Shown in pieces: positions 58,301 to 64,000 of a stretch of DNA of 64,000 bases. How positions within the stretch are numbered: the first letter of the stretch is position 1; every line of letters starts with the position of its first letter. Made by a program: the position numbers and the translations under genes. The notes beneath the pieces are model-generated. The model was not told where the DNA came from. It did not search any database and worked only from the letters and a program-made list of their open reading frames with translations. This DNA is from Halichondria panicea (taxonomy: Eukaryota > Porifera > Demospongiae > Suberitida > Halichondriidae). The stretch lies in contig NC_087384.1 in assembly GCF_963675165.1 (NCBI RefSeq), positions 5,821,182 through 5,885,181 on the forward strand. Reading direction: 5' to 3'.

Positions 58301-61300
58301 ACACACCAGCTTCATTGCAGTGTGGGCATGTGTACTGTCTCTTGGGGCACTCGTTTAGTTCATGGCTTATGGCATTCCTCAATTCCATCACATTCTGACA
58401 TTTTGTACATGAATGGGGTCGATTTGGGCATTTATAAAGCATGTGAAAATGAACATTCTTTCGTCTCATTCTTTTGCCATTGTTACAACCATTTGGGCAA
58501 AGAACTGAAGTGTTCTCACAGACTTTCTGTATGTGGTCTTCTAGTGATCGAAGCTCTCCCTTCCAGTCACAGGCTTTTGGACATCGAACCAAGAGTGACT
58601 TCACCTCTTGCTCACCTAAATGCACAGAAACATGTCATTAACTGAAAGCTATATATCATTTTAGGTACATTTTGTAATGAGTGTGCTCACTTTTAAGGTC
58701 ATGGAAAATGGTAGATTGCCCCAATTGTAAGAGTGGTCTTCTACAGTGTGGACAGTCATTTCTGAAGGTCTTGTGCTTGTTAATACAGCTCTTACAGAAT
58801 AGCTTCCCACAGCCGCCATGTTGTTGTGGCTCCCTAACTACTAGCAGACAGATGAGACACTTGAGAGAGTCTGCAGGTTCTTCTATGAACTTGTAGTCAT
58901 AACCTCCCTCATTCAGTGATAGGCTGGAAAACTGGCCAAACATGTTTAGTTCCAAACTGCAGAAATATTAGGCAGCACATAATAATAATTATCTATAGTC
59001 ACATGATGTGACTAAACACGGCTGTAGTAGTGTGTGGGTGTACCTATGAATATGTTTTGTGTCCCCACAATTGTTTGTTTAATACTAAGGGACTTGTGTA
59101 TTTTACCTTTATAATGAAAGCGCAAACCCTCGGCTAGCTGCTGGTGACATGATTATGAAGAAACCAGAGTAGTGATATAATGCAGTGCATGTAGCGCATG
59201 TATAGCAACTCAAGAGCAATACAACTAAACCAGACTGGAGAGGCATGCATGCTGAGAACAGTGGTACATGAGACATGCATTGTGGAAACCTGGAGTCTTA
59301 GAGAAGTATGGCTCCTGCCAGGCTGCTGGAGTATAGGTTCAGTCAACAACTAGTCACAATTCTAGCTTTGACCCTATTCCATTGTTCCTGGTACGGGATC
59401 ACTTCAGCTGCCAATGTGTAAGTTCAAGCTTCTTAGCTTTTGCTCGACAAAGAAGCTTTAACATCAAAATCTGCCACTATTTAAAAATTATTGTGTTGTG
59501 TGAAGGCTATCCATGCTGTAAACGCAGTGCTGTGGCATCCAGGTGAGTAGAAAAGGCTATCACAAACAAACAAACAAACCAACAGACTAGTATACCCATG
59601 GCCGCCCGCACGCGCCTCGGGTATAATGAATGCTGGTTATGGCACGTGTTCAGGGTGGTTTCATCTAGGATAAAAAGTTTGGGGGGGGTTCACCCCTGCC
59701 CCCCCCCCACTAGATGAAACCCTGATGTTCGTTTTATACTAGAACTCTCATTGGTACTCATCTCAGTATGTAGCCTGTGTTAGTTGAACAATAGGATGAC
59801 ATTGTCCTCGTTTGTAGGCTATAAGTATTGCCTGCTGTTACATCAATCGAACGTTTCATCCCAAAATTATGAAGGTTGATTTATTATTCACATAATTTGA
59901 TATGAAGGTTGATCTATCACACAGCAGATAATTGTCTTACTCACATTTACATTTATACACAATTAGTCTACTCTAGCCATGGCTTGTAGTCAGGAGCTTC
60001 TGCAGATAGTCGGAATATTAGAGTGTCGTCTTTGAGGTACTGACAGTTTGTGAGAGGCTTGTGAGCGAGGTCAGCGTGGGAGATGAACTTATGCCAGCCA
60101 TATCCTGTTGGTGCTCTCTCACCATCCACCACTCTCTGACTGGCCACATTGTCTGCTGGGATTGTGAGTGTGAGTTTGTGATGGTTCTTGTCCTCCAGTT
60201 GGTTGAGTAGCTCGACTGTGACTGTCCCAGGGAACGGCCAGGACAGGGAGTCATCATTGTCTCCCTTCATGAGATAAGCATACACTGAAACATGAGTGCC
60301 CTTACCATCACCACGGCCATTGGTATTAACACGAGTACCAAGTTTATACCCTGAAGCGGAGGTAAAAATGGCGGGGCTAAAATGTTTTTTATCTTCAATA
60401 TTTTTCAATCTGAATGTTAGTGTATTATTTGAGAGTCTGTTTCGTAGTCTCAAGATCTCTTTAGTTGCTAGTGAAAGATGAAGCTGAGTATCTTCCTCGT
60501 GTGTACCTAAATCCTTTCTAAGAGGTTTCTCTCCACAGCCAATACTAAAGTACGTACAGCGTACTGGTTCATTCCGGCAGACCAATGGATGGTCAGATTC
60601 GTCACACCGAGAGATTTGTAGTGAGCATTGTTTGCATGTTATCTCTACTTTAGGACAGACTTCCAGATGTGCAGTAGTTCTCTCATTATACACACCAGCT
60701 TCCCTGCAGTGTGGGCATGTGTACTGTCTCTTGGGGCACTCGTTTAGTTCATGGTTTTTCGCATTCCTGAACTCCATTTCAATCTGACATATTGTGCATG
60801 AATGTGGTCGATTTGGGCATTTATGGAGTAGATGATAATCGATGTTGTTTCGTCTAAGTTTTGTTTTGCCATTGTTACAACCATTTGGGCAAGGAACGAA
60901 AATGTTCTCACAGACTTTCTGTATGTGGTCTTCTAGTGATCGAAGCTCTCCGTTCCAGTCACAGGCTTTTGGACATCGAACCAAGAGTGACTTCACCTCT
61001 TGCTCACCTAAATGCACAGAAACATGTCATTAACTGAAAGCTAATATTTTATCTACATTTTGTATTTGCACTCACTTTTAAGGTCGTGGAAAACAGTGGA
61101 TAGCCCCAATTGCAAGAGTGGTCTTCTACAGTGTGGACAGTCATTGCTGAGGGTCTTGTGCTTGTCAATACACACTTTACAGAATAGCTTCCCACAGCGG
61201 CCATGTTGTTGTGGCTCCCTAACTACTAGCAGGCAGATGAGACACTTGAGAGAGTCTGCAGGTTCTTCTATGAACTTGTAGTCATAACCTCCTTCATTGA

Positions 61301-62995
61301 GTGATAGGCTAGAAAACTGACCAGCAGACATGTTTAGTTCTAAACTGCAGAAATATTAGACAGCACATGTCTAGTCTAGTCTAGTCACATGATGTGACTA
61401 GCCATGTGCTGAGGTGTGTGGCTGTCCCTATGAATATGTTTTGCGTCCCCACAATTTGTTCACCAAAATGTAGTACTAGTAGTGAAATGTGTTGTGTGTA
61501 CGTATATATTGTACTGTACATCTCTGAAGTTGTGTACGTGTGTAACTGATTATGCCTCGAGGCGTAGCTGAGCGAGTCCGCAGGTTCTTATGAACGTGTA
61601 GTCGTAACCTCCCTCACATAGGCTAGAATTGGAATTGATTAAATCTTTGCTATTGTCAATTAAAACTGTTTAACATTTAGAACCCAGTACAAGAACTGCA
61701 GATGATGTCATAAGTACTATAGCTACATTACATGAGCCATAGTAACCCGCTGTCCTGCCCACTCCTCTTTGACTAATAATTAACACCTTACCTGTAGAGA
61801 CAGCCAATTAACCTCAGTCACTAACCGCCCTCTATTCTATCCCCCCAGCTGGAGCTACTGGTGAAATTTGCAGCGTACGTACCAGAGCTAACGATGAGCA
61901 GTATCGATGCCGTGTACTTCTACGGTGCTAACCTTGTGTTCAAACAGAGTGCAACAAAACTGGCCAGCGCGACTCGGATATTCTCCCATATCAAGGTAGG
62001 TTGCTAGGAGATGTACTGCTCACTTAGAAGTTTGGGGCAACTAGTAAAATTGCAGTAAACTACTTGCGATAAGTGTAACAGTTTATATAAAACCTTTATT
62101 ACAGCTGCTTCCCCTATGCTAAAAGTGTACACACACAAGAACCCTCGGCTTCACAACTGTAGCTATAGTGTAGGGGAAATGCATAATTATAATGTTTAGT
62201 GAGCTTATGAATTTCACCAAGTTGTGTTTGAGTGTTCTTTTGTTTTCTCACAGGGTTCAAAGCGCATTGTGATGGTGGACAGTTTGTCGCGGTTCTCCGA
62301 GTTTATTGATCCATTCGTACTGGATCTACCCTCAGGCACTCTAGCATTCGAGGAGGAGGGGAAGGTCCGTTACACACACACACTACTCACACAACACCCA
62401 CTCATACACACTACTCACACAACACACACTCACACAACACCCACTACACACTCAGATGGAGTTCACTAACATTCGTTTCTTGATGTTTAAACAAGTTCCC
62501 CTCCAAATTCCCGCCACTCTACACATATGTGGGCGTGGTCTTGTCGTCTCCCTGGTGGAAAAGATCAAAGTGTTCGATATACCCACCATGCTACGGGAGA
62601 TCTACCACATCAAAGACATACGAGATGTAAGTGTGTTTCTACCATCACCACCACTACTCTGTGTGGCCGTGTTTGCTATCTCGTAGCAAAATTCATTTCT
62701 CCTTCTGGAGAATACTTTTTACTTACATTATACGTGTAGTTAGTATATGCGTACAGTGAAACCTGTCTATTGTGGTCACCCTGTAAGCAGGCCACCCTCT
62801 ATAATACAGCCAGGTTAATGGGCCCCAAAGTCACCATGTTTCAACCTGTGTTAGCGACCACCTCCTTATATTACAGCCACTGTTGGTCTGCCCAAGGGTC
62901 AAGGGTCAAGGGTGGTCACTATAGACAGAGACATGAACTAACGTATAGAACATCAAATTTCAGAGTGATGATTTTGGTGTATTTAGTATTACCCC

Positions 62996-63054
<59 letters not shown>

Positions 63055-63072
63055 GCACACACACACACACAC

Positions 63073-63127
<55 letters not shown>

Positions 63128-64000
63128 TCTTCTCTGAGGACAAGGGAAGTCTAGTGGTGAAGTTCGCTGATGGTCAGCTGCTCAAGTTGACCAGTCCAGA
63201 CGCGGAAACCATCGTCAAGGAAGTGAGCGTCACTATCTCAAAATGGCAGAACCAACAGCCGGTAAGTGGTCAGGTGCACCGTACACACGCAGTGGGTGTG
63301 CCCAGCATCTTCTTCGAAGTGTTGGCTATTGTCAACACTTCTTTTATGTGATAATAGGCCTACGTGTCAGAGGAGGGGTGGTTGTTTTTGTCTAGAGGTG
63401 GTTAGTACTAACGACCACCACCAACCAGTGGGGACACATCCCTGTGTACTGTTTGAGTAGACTCTCTCGTGTATGTACATGTAACCAGTACATTTTTCTA
63501 ATACCCCCTTTCCCGTACATGTACCCCTCATACATGTACCCCCCTTCCTCATACATGTACCCCTCATACATGTACCCCCCTTCCTCATACATGTACCCCT
63601 CATACATGTGCCCCCCTTCCTCATACTGTACATGTATCCTCCTCGTGCAGAGTCGCTACATGTCTGAGAGAAAGTTGGAACCAAAAGACGTCCCAGGAAC
63701 ATTCCTCAACCTAGCCCTACTCAACTTAGGCAGCACCTCGGCGACCTTACGCACCTCCGCCTACAAGCTCCTCTCAGCCGTCAAAGACACCTTTAAACTG
63801 AGGATAGACCGCCATCTTGAATCCTCTCACGACTTATGTATCCCAATGAACAGCTCTGATTTTGTGGTGGGTGTCAGTCGAGAGTTGGCTCTTAAAGAAC
63901 CTCATCTGACGCTTGAGTTTTTGTCTGAAGTGGTTGCCGGGTTTCAGCAGTACACACCCGCCATGAAGCAGCTGTGTCTCATGTACATGTCGCCATGGTT
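38604..64000 (+). CDS. NF1: Neurofibromin (Ras GTPase-activating protein), 3' partial
   Basis: Turns off Ras by stimulating GTP hydrolysis. Exons: 38604-38657, 40261-40407, 41359-41442, 41651-41835, 42217-42398, 43319-43474, 43760-43863, 44112-44336, 44572-44793, 44898-44969, 45301-45522, 45688-45870, 46127-46901, 47034-47144, 47559-47700, 48308-48428, 48587-48744, 49027-49236, 49727-49840, 50040-50218, 50406-50617, 50864-50947, 51211-51519, 51643-51804, 52040-52287, 52507-52711, 53035-53217, 61849-61995, 62254-62364, 62456-62626, 63127-63261, 63651-64000+. Phase is continuous; about 1,987 aa are visible. Start [18 protein letters not shown] matches the family and has a TGA two codons upstream. 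The GAP domain keeps the arginine finger ([10 protein letters not shown] about 1326) and [12 protein letters not shown] (about 1436-1447). The Sec14-like and PH-like modules follow from about 1623, then [19 protein letters not shown]. Intron 27 (53218-61848) contains antisense genes. Confidence 0.96.
39897..40260 (+). repeat. CA microsatellite at NF1 intron 1 acceptor
   Basis: About 360 bp of CA repeats broken by CCACCCTCG/CCACCCTCA units runs straight into the exon 2 acceptor. Confidence 0.95.
41130..41358 (+). repeat. 40-bp minisatellite ending at NF1 exon 3 acceptor
   Basis: About five units near 40 bp (cctcccacacagctcacccc core). Each holds a CACACAG, and the last one is the real 3' splice site of exon 3. 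Confidence 0.85.
42478..42765 (+). repeat. Minisatellite in NF1 intron 5
   Basis: About four imperfect 60-65 bp units containing aggccaccctctat, acagccaggttaatgg and acctgtgtt. A single related copy lies at 62756-62890. Confidence 0.75.
43051..43190. repeat. 57-bp near-perfect inverted repeat in NF1 intron 5
   Basis: The arm at 43051-43107 is inverted at 43134-43190 with one or two changes and a 26-nt spacer. Confidence 0.85.
43866..44111 (+). repeat. CA-rich degenerate repeat at NF1 intron 7 acceptor
   Basis: Nearly all of the intron is imperfect CACACxCCTCA units and ends in the exon 8 CAG acceptor. Confidence 0.85.
44984..45211 (+). repeat. GT-rich minisatellite in NF1 intron 10
   Basis: About seven units of a GT run plus acaagataaggggtatgtgg, starting about 15 bp after the donor of exon 10. 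Confidence 0.85.
47169..47264. repeat. Two adjacent perfect 48-bp palindromes in NF1 intron 14
   Basis: 47169-47216 is a perfect palindrome with 24-bp arms and no loop (centre tgtat/ataca). 47217-47264 is a second, different one (centre actat/atagt), with no base between them. Confidence 0.95.
47832..48001. mobile_element. MITE-like inverted repeat in NF1 intron 15
   Basis: Arms of about 33 bp (47832-47863 and 47968-48001), both containing gtatcgaacgtaggca or its inverse, with about two mismatches and roughly 104 bp between. No coding content. Confidence 0.7.
49844..49993 (+). repeat. CA microsatellite filling NF1 intron 19
   Basis: CA repeat with GCACGC interruptions occupies most of a 199-bp intron. 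Confidence 0.9.
50968..51075 (+). repeat. Poly-G minisatellite in NF1 intron 22
   Basis: Three to four units of gcagggtcgctatacgtat followed by G runs of up to about 20. The sense strand, and hence the transcript, is rich in G runs able to form G-quadruplexes. Confidence 0.85.
52302..52380 (+). repeat. GT/GC microsatellite near NF1 intron 25 donor
   Basis: GT repeat with a GTGC block beginning about 15 bp after the donor of exon 25. Confidence 0.9.
52802..52966 (-). repeat. Dispersed repeat family A, copy 3 (partial)
   Basis: Reverse-orientation fragment of the element at 8123-8640, retaining the accgcxggtgctgatgcctc region, inside NF1 intron 26. Confidence 0.55.
53660..53703. mobile_element. 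MITE end fragment in NF1 intron 27
   Basis: Shares ggttcacccctgcccccc and ctagatgaaaccctg with 59657-59724; related to 16940-17094. Confidence 0.45.
53888..55248 (-). CDS. RING/TRAF-zinc-finger/MATH protein 1
   Basis: TRAF-like adaptor nested antisense in NF1 intron 27. Exons 54996-55248 and 53888-54927; 1,293 nt, 430 aa. Start [10 protein letters not shown] is shared with the neighbour copy; the frame is open a little upstream. A RING-like finger lies at residues 29-67 (C29, C32, C45, C50, C53, C64, C67) with CGKLFC, so Lys stands where most RINGs have zinc-binding His. TRAF-type zinc fingers follow at about 90-250 ([37 protein letters not shown]), then a MATH domain to the end ([46 protein letters not shown]). 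Almost no coiled coil between fingers and MATH. The family links receptors to ubiquitin-dependent NF-kB/JNK signalling; which receptor is unknown. Confidence 0.92.
55495..56680 (-). pseudogene. TRAF-like pseudogene interrupted by a MITE
   Basis: 55495-55745 matches the MATH C-terminus of the neighbouring TRAF genes, and 56309-56680 continues through the MATH start and part of the last zinc fingers. The two parts are separated by the element at 55746-56308. Stops, a lost Trp/Gly context, a deletion between MATH and the fingers and the absence of the RING exon show it is dead. Confidence 0.85.
55746..56308. mobile_element. MITE inserted in the TRAF pseudogene, with target duplication
   Basis: Ends CTAGCCTCC... 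and ...GAGGCTAG are inverted repeats of about 45 bp including tgactgtttgcgcatgcgc. The flanking attgtgact is present on both sides (55737-55745 and 56309-56317), giving a 7-9 bp target-site duplication. About 560 bp, no transposase. Confidence 0.85.
57036..57268. mobile_element. Truncated copy of the 55746 MITE
   Basis: Matches the right half of the preceding element, from acatagcagg through cacttccgttYgttgtgacg to gggatcgaggctag. Confidence 0.75.
57558..58943 (-). CDS. RING/TRAF-zinc-finger/MATH protein 2
   Basis: Second copy: exons 58691-58943 and 57558-58615; 1,311 nt, 436 aa. Same two-exon structure, same intron phase and the same start [10 protein letters not shown]. The RING is nearly identical to copy 1 (CGKLFCKSC, again Lys for His), while zinc fingers and MATH differ more (for example [19 protein letters not shown] and [18 protein letters not shown]). 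The C-terminus is extended by CTHCV after the shared YKPWLE. Intact frame. The unequal divergence of exons 1 and 2 suggests gene conversion of the RING exon. Confidence 0.92.
58956..59967. other. Spacer between TRAF copies 2 and 3
   Basis: No gene. A MITE remnant lies at 59657-59724; the last 200 bp resemble the region just left of 53888, so the duplication unit extends beyond the coding part. Confidence 0.5.
59657..59724. mobile_element. Small MITE in NF1 intron 27
   Basis: ggtttcatctagga at the left and tagatgaaaccctg at the right are inverses enclosing a G-run and a C-run. Confidence 0.55.
59968..61331 (-). CDS. RING/TRAF-zinc-finger/MATH protein 3
   Basis: Third copy: exons 61076-61331 and 59968-61007; 1,296 nt, 431 aa. 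Start [15 protein letters not shown], one residue different in length from its siblings. RING CGKLFC with Lys for His as in the other two, zinc fingers [17 protein letters not shown] through [32 protein letters not shown] to APDYKPWLE. Closest to copy 1 over the MATH part. Intact frame with clean GT-AG intron. Confidence 0.92.
61332..61848. other. Upstream region of TRAF copy 3, end of NF1 intron 27
   Basis: No exon. Ends in the pyrimidine-rich NF1 exon 28 acceptor (ccccccag). Upstream sequence just right of the TRAF start (ctgcagaaatattag) is shared with copy 2 and may belong to the promoter. Confidence 0.4.
62756..62890 (+). repeat. Single copy of the 42478 repeat in NF1 intron 30
   Basis: Shares gtggtcaccctgtaagcagg, acagccaggttaatggg and tacagccactgttg with the array in intron 5. 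Confidence 0.7.
62999..63126 (+). repeat. CA microsatellite at NF1 intron 30 acceptor
   Basis: About 125 bp of CA repeats ends directly in the CAG acceptor of exon 31. Confidence 0.95.
63490..63645 (+). repeat. Minisatellite in NF1 intron 31
   Basis: Three to four units of about 36 bp built from cctcatacatgtacccc and ccccttcctcatacatg, just upstream of the exon 32 acceptor. Confidence 0.8.

Overview
The window is nuclear DNA of an invertebrate animal. It has intron-dense genes, CA/GT microsatellites at intron edges, many short inverted-repeat (MITE-like) elements and one decayed LINE. A full-length eIF3c, neurofibromin, SRRM2/Cwc21, PXMP2 and a PIG3-type quinone oxidoreductase make it metazoan. 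A Roc-COR protein with Ig-like and death domains, and tandem RING/TRAF-zinc-finger/MATH proteins, suggest a sponge, probably a demosponge. That placement is inference. Gene models were built by hand from ORFs, GT-AG sites, intron phase and remembered family sequences. For eIF3c, PIG3, SRRM2, PXMP2, the 114-aa gene and the three TRAF genes the exon lengths sum to a multiple of three and give expected protein lengths.

Layout. 497-7338 (-): cytosolic Roc-COR GTPase with a C-terminal Ig-like and death domain, 3' end off the left edge. 7.3-12 kb: intergenic, repeat-rich. 12030-13254 (-): fragment of an ankyrin-like gene, with a dead LINE reverse transcriptase beside it. 15381-23047 (+): eIF3c, 24 exons, 893 aa, with two near-identical intronic candidate box C/D snoRNAs. 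23516-29273 (-): PIG3/TP53I3-like reductase, 9 exons, 332 aa; its intron 3 is a 3.3 kb array of about 66 copies of the end of exon 3 plus its splice donor. 29642-34541 (+): SRRM2/Cwc21-like splicing factor, 761 aa. 35153-35604 (-): small repeat protein, 114 aa. 35985-37763 (+): PXMP2-like peroxisomal/mitochondrial membrane protein, 200 aa. 38604-64000 (+): neurofibromin (NF1), first 32 exons, about 1,987 aa, cut by the right edge. Its 8.6 kb intron 27 holds three intact antisense RING-TRAF genes and one TRAF pseudogene broken by a transposon.

Themes. Neighbouring genes are packed tightly: tail-to-tail gaps of about 0.5-0.6 kb and two head-to-head pairs about 370-380 bp apart that may share promoters. 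Simple repeats are polarised relative to transcription: GT-rich tracts start at donors and CA-rich tracts run into acceptors, for genes on both strands. In PIG3, PXMP2 and NF1 intron 2 the tandem unit itself carries a splice site. I see no operon, CRISPR array or viral gene. The strongest leads for something undescribed are the exon-edge arrays, the Roc-COR-Ig-death protein and the antisense TRAF genes nested in NF1.
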